From Oscillospiraceae bacterium (GTDB lineage Bacteria; Bacillota; Clostridia; Oscillospirales; Ruminococcaceae), in contig CADBXQ010000101.1 in the NCBI GenBank assembly GCA_902798675.1, forward strand, positions 1 to 5,933: DNA of 5,933 nucleotides, written 5' to 3'. The first letter of the stretch is position 1. Each line of letters opens with the position of its first letter. Shown here piece by piece: positions 1 through 5,681 of this stretch. The translations under genes and the position numbers were made by a program. Under the pieces are notes generated by a model. It made no database searches, was not told where the DNA came from, and saw only the letters and a program-made list of their open reading frames with translations.

Positions 1-84
1 TGTTATTTTTTCTATTAAATTTGATTTTTATGGTCCTTTTATTTAAAACCCTGTTTAACATTGATAATTTTGTCTTGTAGCTGT

Positions 85-125
85 AAAAACCAACAACCCC
101 AAAGCAACCTTTAATTGTTGTTTTT
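85..125. terminator. Weak bidirectional terminator-like hairpin
   Basis: A-rich left arm (AAAAAC-C-AACAA, 85-96) pairs, with one bulged C, to TTGTTGTTTTT (115-125) around an 18-nt loop. U runs follow the stem on both strands, so it could act in either direction. The stem has few G-C pairs, so termination would be inefficient. Confidence 0.3.
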
Positions 126-231
126 ATCAATGTTTTCAAATATTTTTCTGAAACATATATGGAACCAAGATGATTTTTTCCAACCAACAAAGCACTTCGC
201 CCCCCAAACTAGCTGAATTTTTACGTCTATA
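85..231 (-). ncRNA. Possible short untranslated transcript (unidentified)
   Basis: Positions 1-294 contain no protein gene that I recognise. Within them a minus-strand extended -10 (237-245) would start RNA near 230, and a weak hairpin at 85-125 could end it, giving a transcript of about 145 nt. The RNA would carry a G6 run (200-205) and a TGGAA/TTCCA stem, and no convincing ORF: the best reading, GTG at 195, gives only about 19 codons. It does not match 6S, SRP or tmRNA as far as I can tell. Alternatively this is simply the leader of a gene lying beyond position 1. This is inference from the two bounding signals only. Confidence 0.22.
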
Positions 232-236
232 TAACG

Positions 237-245
237 ATTATATCA
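237..245 (-). promoter_or_regulatory. Extended -10 promoter element
   Basis: Read on the minus strand this is TGATATAAT, a perfect TATAAT with the TGn extension. The -35 region is poor (TTTTAT at 17 nt spacing), but extended -10 promoters can work without a good -35. It lies downstream of the spoVS terminator and points toward position 1, so it would serve a separate transcript. Confidence 0.4.
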
Positions 246-294
246 CAAATTCATTCAAAATAAAACAACTAAATTTAATCTAAAAAATGTCATC

Positions 295-334
295 AAAAAG
301 CAAACCACTAGAAAATATATGTGACTTGCTTTTT
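295..334 (-). terminator. Rho-independent terminator after spoVS
   Basis: Stem arms are 295-308 and 321-334 with a 12-nt loop (309-320). In minus-strand RNA the arms are AAAAAGCAAGUCAC and GUGGUUUGCUUUUU, which pair over 14 bp because positions 10 and 11 form G.U and U.G wobbles. In plus-strand RNA the same positions would be A.C and C.A mismatches. The stem therefore pairs fully only in minus-strand RNA, matching transcription of the gene cluster. It starts 28 nt beyond the spoVS stop and ends in five U. Confidence 0.7.
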
Positions 335-361
335 GAAAGTTAAAAATATCACACACACTCT

Positions 362-622
362 TTACAATATCTTAATTATTAATTTTATGGCGGTCCTTTC
401 GATCCCGTTTATTTCGATATTGGTGAAGGCGGGGATGCAGATTAAGTTTAGGCCCGTCGTTGCCAGATATCCCCTAGCAATTGCCACTGATTTTATGGCT
501 TGATTGATGGCTCCAGCTCCAACCGACTGAATTTCAACTTCATTGTCATTTTTAACAAACGCAGAAATCGCCCCAGCGACGGAATTTGGATTAGATTTGG
601 ATGATACTTTTAAAATACTCAC
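362..622 (-). CDS. spoVS: Stage V sporulation protein S (SpoVS), Alba-like nucleic-acid-binding protein
   Basis: The 86-residue product has the family's full length and its hallmark segments: LKVSSKSNPNSVAGAISAF at the N-terminus, QSVGAGAINQAIKSVAIARGY in the middle, and ICIPAFTNIEINGIERTAIKL near the end. SpoVS is a small Alba-like protein that in Bacillus affects septation and spore coat development; homologues also occur in bacteria that do not sporulate, so it does not prove sporulation here. The start is GTG at 622, with AAGGAG at 633-638 spaced 10 nt. In many Firmicutes spoVS lies close to ymdB and rny; here ymdB is the upstream neighbour (103 nt gap). A weak promoter in that gap may give independent expression, and a strong hairpin terminates it. 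The gene appears intact and identification is firm. Confidence 0.95.
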   Translation of the reverse strand: MSILKVSSKSNPNSVAGAISAFVKNDNEVEIQSVGAGAINQAIKSVAIARGYLATTGLNLICIPAFTNIEINGIERTAIKLIIKIL

Positions 623-676
623 TGTTTTTTATCTCCTTCATTTTATTAATTTTATATTAAGTTGCTGACAGTATAT

Positions 677-705
677 ATTTTAACCCATTTACAGGAATAA
701 TACAA
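677..705 (-). promoter_or_regulatory. Candidate sigma-A promoter of spoVS
   Basis: On the minus strand TTGTAT (700-705) and TAAAAT (677-682) are separated by exactly 17 nt, putting a start near 670 and a leader of about 48 nt before spoVS. The -10 matches the one upstream of ackA, while the -35 matches consensus at 4 of 6 positions. No sigma-H-type motif, which drives spoVS in Bacillus subtilis, was recognised here. Confidence 0.42.
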
Positions 706-725
706 CACATAAATAAAAAATAAAT

Positions 726-1496
726 TTAAAAAATAGAAATGGTTGATATATTCAAACATTTTCCGGTTATTTCGTCTAGTTCAACAACCGCTGCGTTAAA
801 GATGCATTTTGAGTCTCTGACTTCAAAGCGTGTTGCCATTTTGGTTGTTATGCGCCTCAAAACACACTTTGGATCAACCCCCAAAATCGAATCATATGGC
901 CCAACCATTCCAACGTCTGTTAAAAATCCTGTTCCATTATCAAGAACTCTCGCGTCGTTTGTTTGAACATGAGTGTGGGTCCCGATTATTGCTGAAACTT
1001 TGCCGTCAAGATAGTGCGCAAGCGCGGCCTTTTCCCCGGTTGCTTCAGCGTGAAAATCAATGAATATGAGCGGAGTGTCTATGTTTTTTAGTATATTATT
1101 TATCTCTTCAAATGGTGATGAATTGGCGTCCAGATATGTCTGGCCTATGAGATTTATAACAGCAATGGAATATTTTCCTTTGTCTATAACACACACACCC
1201 CTCCCCGGGCAAAATCGCGAAAGATTATATGGGCGCAAGATATGCCTGTTTTCATTCAGCATTGCATATGAATTATGCCTGCGCAAAGTGTGGTTTCCAC
1301 CGGTTAAAACGTCACACCCGCTTTCAAAAAGACTTTTTGCAGATTTGGCAGAGATTCCGTTCCCTTGAGCTGAATTTTCAGCATTCGCAACAACAACGTC
1401 TATGTTCTGGTCGCGCTTGATTTTCGGCAAAATATTTCTGACCGTTTTGCAGCCTGGTTCGGAAATGACATCCCCGATAAAAAGAAGTTTAATCAT
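726..1496 (-). CDS. ymdB: YmdB-family metallophosphoesterase (TIGR00282), 2',3'-cyclic nucleotide phosphodiesterase
   Basis: The 256-residue product is close to the usual length (about 264 in Bacillus subtilis). It keeps the expected di-metal ligands: Asp9 (FIGDV), Glu40-Asn41 (NAENS), Asn68-His69 (GGNHT), His149 (DFHAEAT), and His174/His176 (GTHTHVQT). The TDVGMVGPYDSILG segment (about 193-206) is also characteristic. In B. subtilis the enzyme hydrolyses 2',3'-cyclic nucleotides, associates with RNase Y and influences motility/biofilm bistability; the same chemistry is inferred here. ATG at 1496 is preferred over TTG at 1499 because an AGGGTGG site (1504-1510) is then 7 nt away rather than 4. 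It follows gltX by about 24 nt, so cotranscription is likely. rny, often a neighbour, is absent from the window. Nothing looks damaged. Confidence 0.93.
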   Translation of the reverse strand: MIKLLFIGDVISEPGCKTVRNILPKIKRDQNIDVVVANAENSAQGNGISAKSAKSLFESGCDVLTGGNHTLRRHNSYAMLNENRHILRPYNLSRFCPGRGVCVIDKGKYSIAVINLIGQTYLDANSSPFEEINNILKNIDTPLIFIDFHAEATGEKAALAHYLDGKVSAIIGTHTHVQTNDARVLDNGTGFLTDVGMVGPYDSILGVDPKCVLRRITTKMATRFEVRDSKCIFNAAVVELDEITGKCLNISTISIF

Positions 1497-1503
1497 CAAT
1501 AAT

Positions 1504-1510
1504 CCACCCT
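1504..1510 (-). promoter_or_regulatory. Ribosome binding site deciding the ymdB start
   Basis: AGGGTGG on the minus strand lies 7 nt from the ATG at 1496 and only 4 nt from the in-frame TTG at 1499, favouring the ATG. Confidence 0.55.
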
Positions 1511-1520
1511 AAAATTACTA

Positions 1521-2939
1521 CTAGTTTTGATTTGAAATTGATTCCAGCTTTTCAATGCCTTTTTTTATTCTGGATATGGATTCGTCCTTTCCAAGAAGCG
1601 CAGCAAGCTCAATTCCGCCGCCAGGAGTGAATGATTTTCCAGAAAGAGCGACTCGAAGCGGCCAAAGAACCCGCCCGTTTTTCAAATTAAGCGATTTAAT
1701 CAGATCAAAAAGCGCATCATGAACCGATTCTTTAGACCAAGTGTCAACATTTTCTAAAATCGGTAAAATCTTTCTCAACGCGTCAAGAGAATTCTCTTCG
1801 TTTGTTTTCATCTTCTTGTGTATATACAAATCCGAGCTATATTTTGGCAAAGAGTCAATAAAATCAACCTGCTGCGGAATATCTTTGAAAATTTCAGTCC
1901 TGGTCTTGAGCATCTGAGAAAGCAGTTTAAAGTCAAGCTCTCTTTTGCAAACGCTTTTAACATATGGCTCTGCATAACTCCAAAACTCTTCATCAGACAT
2001 ATTGCGTATATACTTTGCGTTTATCGCCGTGAGTTTGGGCAGGTCAAAAATAGCGGGAGACTTAGAAATCCCAGAAACGTCAAAAACGTCAACCAGTTCG
2101 CTAAGGCTAAAAATTTCTTCCTCGCTTTTTGGAGACCACCCCAACATGACTATATAATTAACCACAGCTTGCGGCAAATAGCCTTTGTTCAGCAAATCTT
2201 CAAAAGTTGCATCCCCGTTTCGTTTAGAAAGCTTTTCGGTTGAATTTTTCATGACAGGAGGACAGTGTATATAAACCGGCCTGCTCCAGCCAAACGCATC
2301 ATATAGCAAATTATATTTGGGAGTTGATGATAAATATTCGCTTCCTCTAATGACGTGAGATATCTCCATCAGGTGGTCATCAACGACATTTGCAAAGTTG
2401 TATGTTGGCATTTGGTCGGATTTGATCAAAATTTGGTCGTCCAGGTCGGAATTTTCAAATGTTATTTCTCCAAAAACAACGTCATGAAAGGTTGTTGAGC
2501 CTTCTTGGGGCATTTTTTGCCGTATAACATATGGCACACCAGATTTAAGCTTTTTTTGGACTTCTTCAGAGCTTAAATTCCTGCAATGGCCGTCATATTT
2601 TGGCGCAATTCCGGAAGCTTTTTGAATATCTTTAACCTGATCAAGCCTCTCTTTATCACAAAAGCAGTAGTATGCATAACCTTTTTTGACCAACTCCCGG
2701 GCATAATCTTTGAAAATATGCATCCGCTCGCTTTGTATATATGGCCCATAATTTCCGCCAACGTCCGGACCTTCATCCCAGCTAATTCCCGCATTTTTAA
2801 GGGTTTTATATATGGTTTCGATTGCGCCCTCAACCATTCTTTCGCGATCCGTGTCCTCAATTCTCAAAACAAAATCGCCGCCATTTTTTTTCGCAAGAAG
2901 ATACGCATAAAGAGCCGTCCTCAAGTTTCCAACATGCAT
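1521..2939 (-). CDS. gltX: Glutamyl-tRNA synthetase, start region disrupted (possible pseudogene)
   Basis: This is a class I aminoacyl-tRNA synthetase that charges tRNA-Glu in the cytoplasm. Counting from the only available ATG (2939), the 472 residues include HVGN of the HIGH motif at the very start, a zinc-site signature CFC (92-94) with Tyr115 and Cys119 in the spacing known from E. coli GluRS, the VVDDHLMEISHVIRGSEYL segment (185-203), and the KMSKS-type KLSKR (236-240); the helical anticodon-binding half is complete. Homology clearly continues upstream of that ATG: codons at 2940-2975 encode VRTRFAPSPTGY, the conserved first strand that helps bind glutamate and ATP. No ATG, GTG or TTG precedes those codons in frame; two AAA codons and then a TAA (2982-2984) do. 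A product starting at 2939 would lack an essential strand. Options are a pseudogene, a homopolymer sequencing error, or slippage on the A8 run. Family identity is firm; function is doubtful. Confidence 0.9.
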   Translation of the reverse strand: MHVGNLRTALYAYLLAKKNGGDFVLRIEDTDRERMVEGAIETIYKTLKNAGISWDEGPDVGGNYGPYIQSERMHIFKDYARELVKKGYAYYCFCDKERLDQVKDIQKASGIAPKYDGHCRNLSSEEVQKKLKSGVPYVIRQKMPQEGSTTFHDVVFGEITFENSDLDDQILIKSDQMPTYNFANVVDDHLMEISHVIRGSEYLSSTPKYNLLYDAFGWSRPVYIHCPPVMKNSTEKLSKRNGDATFEDLLNKGYLPQAVVNYIVMLGWSPKSEEEIFSLSELVDVFDVSGISKSPAIFDLPKLTAINAKYIRNMSDEEFWSYAEPYVKSVCKRELDFKLLSQMLKTRTEIFKDIPQQVDFIDSLPKYSSDLYIHKKMKTNEENSLDALRKILPILENVDTWSKESVHDALFDLIKSLNLKNGRVLWPLRVALSGKSFTPGGGIELAALLGKDESISRIKKGIEKLESISNQN

Positions 2940-2992
2940 ATATCCAGTTGGAGACGGAGCAAATCTGGTCCTAACTTTTTTTTATTTATTAA
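2940..2992 (-). other. gltX: Severed gltX 5' end: conserved codons without a start, A8 run and in-frame stop
   Basis: Reading minus strand, an SD-like GAAGGGTGTAGG (2993-3004) is followed by TTAATAAATAAAAAAAAG and then codons for VRTRF. The layout suggests an ancestor such as ATG-AAT-AAA-AAA(-AAA)-GTT, i.e. MNKK(K)VRTRF. To recover it, the ATA at 2988-2990 would have to be ATG and the 8-A run (2976-2983) would have to change length by one or two bases. Two separate differences are therefore needed; one extra A opens the frame but still leaves ATA as the only start-like codon. Confidence 0.7.
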
Positions 2993-3038
2993 CCTACACC
3001 CTTCGCATTTTTGCTATATATATTTTTGTTAATTAATA

Positions 3039-3067
3039 AATATATGCCTAGATCGAAAACATCTTAA
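3039..3067 (-). promoter_or_regulatory. Candidate promoter upstream of gltX
   Basis: TTAAGA (3062-3067) and TATATT (3039-3044) on the minus strand are 17 nt apart, just after the pfkA stop. The -35 matches consensus at 4 of 6 positions and the -10 at 5 of 6. The whole 107-nt pfkA-gltX gap is very AT-rich, so chance matches are likely. No terminator was seen in the gap, so readthrough from pfkA is also possible. Confidence 0.33.
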
Positions 3068-3081
3068 AAGTTTTGATTTTT

Positions 3082-4095
3082 TCATCCCAAACAAATTCCC
3101 ATGCTTTGAGCAACCTGAATCATTTTGCAATCCATTGAAACCAGCCTGCTTTTTCCAGCAACCTCGCTTAGTTTGTTGTGTGTGACTTTGTTGTTTATCA
3201 TCGCGACAGCAACGCCAAATTGCTCGCTTTTCGCAAGCTTTGCAGCATATGAGCCAAACCGGGTTGCAAGTATGCGATCATATGCACATGGGGAGCCTCC
3301 GCGCTGAATGTGGCCAGGGATGACGGCTCTTGTTTCGAGCCCTGTTATTTTTTCAATTTCTTTGGCTATGATGTTGGTTGCGGTTTTTTCGCCAATTTTT
3401 GCCCGAATCTCCGCCCGCTCCTTTTTCTTCATCTTTGCCTCTTTAACGCTATACGCGCCTTCAGCAACTGCTATAATGGAAAATTGTTTGCCATTTTTAA
3501 AATTATTGACTAAATTCATAATAACATTACTCAAATCAAAAGGCTTTTCAGGGATCAATATGGCGTCAGCTCCTCCAGCAACTCCCGCGTATAGGGTCAA
3601 CCAACCAGCTTTATTGCCCATGAGCTCAACAACCATGATTCTTTTGTGGCTTTTTGCGGTTGTGTATATGCGGTCTATTGCGTCTGTTGCTGTGTTGAGG
3701 GCGCTGTGGAATCCAAAGCTTATGTCGGTTCCCCAAATGTCGTTGTCTATGGTTTTTGGAAGAGCTATAATGTTTAAACCCTCACTTGAATTAAAGTAAT
3801 TTTGCTTCATCTGCGAAACTTTGTCTATTTTGTCGTCTTGGATAACGCGCATCAGCTTAAAAGGAGTTCTTTTTGTTCCAAGAATCGTCCCGCCCAGAGT
3901 GAGAATACTAGAAAAATCGTATGATGTCATATCTGCGCACTTTCCGTGTATAAGCCCGCTATAGCCATCAAATATTCCTGTGATTTCAATTTTTTCATCA
4001 AAATTCAAACGCAAAGACTGGGCAATTGCTCGAATTGTTGCGTTAAGCCCGGGGCAATCTCCGCCACTTGTCAATATTCCCACTCTTTTAATCAT
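3082..4095 (-). CDS. pfkA: 6-phosphofructokinase, group III, with its GGDGT-type loop deleted
   Basis: PfkA phosphorylates fructose 6-phosphate to fructose 1,6-bisphosphate using ATP or PPi in glycolysis. The 337-residue product has GILTSGGDCPGLNA (7-20), the group III signature GGTILGTKRTPF (68-79), the catalytic PKTIDNDIWGTD (113-124, with the TIDND aspartates), MGNKAGWLTLYAGVAGGAD (159-177) and HIQRGGSP (262-269). What is missing is the stretch that in relatives runs from after 'MK-NY' through the GGDG/GGNG-T loop to 'EGLN': here MKQNY (96-100) is followed by FNSS and then EGLN. About 21 residues (63 bp) are gone without a frame change. That loop binds the phosphoryl donor, so activity is doubtful. 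The start is ATG at 4095, 2 nt after the ackA stop; the TTG at 4101 would sit on the RBS. Family assignment is firm. Confidence 0.93.
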   Translation of the reverse strand: MIKRVGILTSGGDCPGLNATIRAIAQSLRLNFDEKIEITGIFDGYSGLIHGKCADMTSYDFSSILTLGGTILGTKRTPFKLMRVIQDDKIDKVSQMKQNYFNSSEGLNIIALPKTIDNDIWGTDISFGFHSALNTATDAIDRIYTTAKSHKRIMVVELMGNKAGWLTLYAGVAGGADAILIPEKPFDLSNVIMNLVNNFKNGKQFSIIAVAEGAYSVKEAKMKKKERAEIRAKIGEKTATNIIAKEIEKITGLETRAVIPGHIQRGGSPCAYDRILATRFGSYAAKLAKSEQFGVAVAMINNKVTHNKLSEVAGKSRLVSMDCKMIQVAQSMGICLG

Positions 4096-4097
4096 AT

Positions 4098-5333
4098 TCA
4101 ATCCTCGCCTTTCGAATTTTTATCGCATTTTTTGCTCTGAATCAACCTCAAAGCGTCTTTAGCAATCATAAGTTCCTCGTCTGTTAAAACAACACAAATC
4201 GCAGTTTTTGAATCGCAAGAGCTGATTATTCCCTCGTTTCCTTGAATCATTCTATCGTTTAATGAATCATCTATCCTAACCCCAAAAATTTTCAAATTAT
4301 CACAAACTGATTTTCTAAATCCACTCTGATTTTCACCTATTCCGCCAGTGAAAACTATCGCGTCAACCCCATCCATAGCAGCTGCGCATGAAGCAATCTG
4401 CTTTCGAACTTGATATGACATAATGTCTATTGCAAGCCCCGCTCGCTTGTTTCCGGAAATTGCTGCTGCTTTAAGGTCTCGATAGTCGCTGCTGACCCCT
4501 GAAATTCCCAAAAGCCCCGACTTTTTATTCATCAAATTAAACATTTCGCTTGGCCCAATAGCCATTTTTTCCATTAAAAACGTGACGCAGGATGGATCAA
4601 CCGAGCCAGACCTAGTTCCCATTAAGATGCCGTCTAAAGGCGTAAAGCCCATGGTTGTGTCGACAGACTTTCCGCCGTCTATTGCACAAATTGAAACCCC
4701 GCTTCCCAAGTGGCAGCTAACAAGCTTTAAAGTTTTAAGAGGCAATCCAAGAATTTTTGCAGCTTTGCCGCTAACGTATTTGTGTGATGTTCCGTGAAAC
4801 CCATATTTTCTGATATTATATTTCTCATATATTTCATATGGAAAGCCATAAATATAGGCTTTTTCAGGTATGGTGTGGTGAAACGATGTGTCAAAAACGG
4901 CAACTTGCGGGATTTTTTTTCCAAATGTTTCCTGGCAAGCTTTAATTGCGCCAACGTGAACCGGGTTATGTAGAGGCGCGATGGGGGAAAGAGTGTCTAT
5001 TTCCTGCAAAACCTTGTCGTCTATAATGACAGATTGTTTAAATTTTTCAGCTCCTTGAACAACCCTGTGGCCAACGGCTTTTATTTCGCTTAAGCTTTCA
5101 ATAACGCCATATTTTTTGTCGGTCAAAAGGGAAGAAACCATGCTAAGCGCTTCTTTGTGCGAAGCTATTTTTTCGTTGGATTTAAATTTCCTGCCGTCGC
5201 TGGTTTCTTGGGATATGAGGCCGTCAATCCCGATTCTTTGGCAGTTTCCTCTTGCAATCAAATGTTCATCAACAGCGTCTATCAACTGATATTTCAGCGA
5301 CGAACTTCCAGCATTAATAACTAAAATCTTCAT
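4098..5333 (-). CDS. ackA: Acetate kinase
   Basis: AckA interconverts acetyl phosphate + ADP and acetate + ATP, the ATP-yielding last step of acetate fermentation, in the cytoplasm. The 411 residues match the usual length of about 400. Visible ASKHA-fold motifs are VINAGSSSLKYQL (5-17, with Asn7, Ser10, Ser12, Lys14), GHRVVQG (88-94, Arg90), APLHNP (119-124, His122), FDTSFH (147-152, Asp148), YGFHGTSH (177-184, His180), GTRSG (239-243, Arg241), SSDYRD (281-286, Asp283) and TGGIGEN (329-335). One oddity: where Methanosarcina AckA has Asn211 (HLGNG), this protein has Ser211 (HLGSG). The start is ATG at 5333 with AGAGGA (5339-5344) 5 nt away. A near-consensus promoter precedes it, and pfkA follows after 2 nt. 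pta, the usual partner, is not in the window. The gene appears intact. Confidence 0.96.
   Translation of the reverse strand: MKILVINAGSSSLKYQLIDAVDEHLIARGNCQRIGIDGLISQETSDGRKFKSNEKIASHKEALSMVSSLLTDKKYGVIESLSEIKAVGHRVVQGAEKFKQSVIIDDKVLQEIDTLSPIAPLHNPVHVGAIKACQETFGKKIPQVAVFDTSFHHTIPEKAYIYGFPYEIYEKYNIRKYGFHGTSHKYVSGKAAKILGLPLKTLKLVSCHLGSGVSICAIDGGKSVDTTMGFTPLDGILMGTRSGSVDPSCVTFLMEKMAIGPSEMFNLMNKKSGLLGISGVSSDYRDLKAAAISGNKRAGLAIDIMSYQVRKQIASCAAAMDGVDAIVFTGGIGENQSGFRKSVCDNLKIFGVRIDDSLNDRMIQGNEGIISSCDSKTAICVVLTDEELMIAKDALRLIQSKKCDKNSKGED
4101..4110 (-). promoter_or_regulatory. Ribosome binding site deciding the pfkA start
   Basis: AGGCGAGGAT on the minus strand lies inside the 3' end of ackA. Its GAGG core (4103-4106) is 7 nt from ATG 4095 and 1 nt from TTG 4101, so ATG is the likely start. 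The ackA stop TGA (4098-4100) lies between, an arrangement typical of translational coupling. Confidence 0.6.
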
Positions 5334-5398
5334 AGCTTTCCTCTAAAACTGTAAAATAATCTCATTTCTAAATATAGCTAATCATGCATCCTAAATCT

Positions 5399-5427
5399 AT
5401 TTTAACCCGATAAAAGCTAAATGTCAA
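5399..5427 (-). promoter_or_regulatory. Sigma-A promoter of the ackA-pfkA transcript
   Basis: On the minus strand a perfect -35 TTGACA (5422-5427) is followed after 17 nt by TAAAAT (5399-5404), one base from consensus. Transcription should start near 5392, giving a leader of about 58 nt before ackA. This is the strongest promoter in the window and presumably the main one for the gene cluster. Confidence 0.82.
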
Positions 5428-5570
5428 GACCCATTTGTAATATGCGTGGAAAAAGTGTGTGGATAGAAAATTTATGTGTAATAGTAAACAAACCAAGATG
5501 CCGCAAATTGTGCTTTCAGATTTGGATTATATTTGTCCCCTCCCCCTCTCTGCTTAAAATATCCAACTCT

Positions 5571-5681
5571 TTAATTAAAAATCCAATATATTATAATATC
5601 CTCGAATTCGTCCCCAAAAAACAATGCAAAAACCAATTTAAGCGCCGCCCGCTCACCATAAACTATGCAATTCAATCTCAT
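5571..5681 (-). other. 36-codon small ORF in the left repeat arm
   Basis: ATG at 5681 is preceded by GAGGGGG (5690-5696) at 8 nt spacing and runs 36 codons to TAA (5571-5573), beginning MRLNCIVYGERAALKL and containing FFGDEFED. The mirrored right arm, read on plus from 5804, gives RLNCMVDGLVAALKW in the corresponding frame, so 10 of the first 14 aligned residues agree. That frame has a stop just upstream and no ATG equivalent, and the arms differ by one T before GGGGAC. I recognise no protein family. The likeness may follow only from DNA homology of the arms rather than from selection on a peptide. Confidence 0.2.
5588..5599. promoter_or_regulatory. Palindromic -10-like sequence at the edge of the inverted repeat core
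   Basis: ATATTATAATAT is a perfect 12-bp palindrome containing TATAAT on both strands. Read on plus it would start RNA near 5604, inside the perfect 21-bp arm, and the transcript would run through the whole palindrome. The -35 region is poor (TTTAAT at 16 nt spacing), so this is only a possibility. Confidence 0.2.

Noticed and set aside
350..360. Short CA repeat (CACACACACTC) after spoVS
   Set aside because: Only about four units between the stop codon and the terminator; no sign of a phase-variable function.
3308..3799. 163-codon open frame on the plus strand opposite pfkA
   Set aside because: It is fully antisense to a gene with clear conserved motifs and has no recognisable domain, so it is a shadow frame.
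5457..5465. DnaA-box-like TGTGGATAG in an AT-rich stretch
   Set aside because: A single site with one mismatch to consensus and no cluster of further boxes or dnaA/dnaN context; insufficient for an origin.
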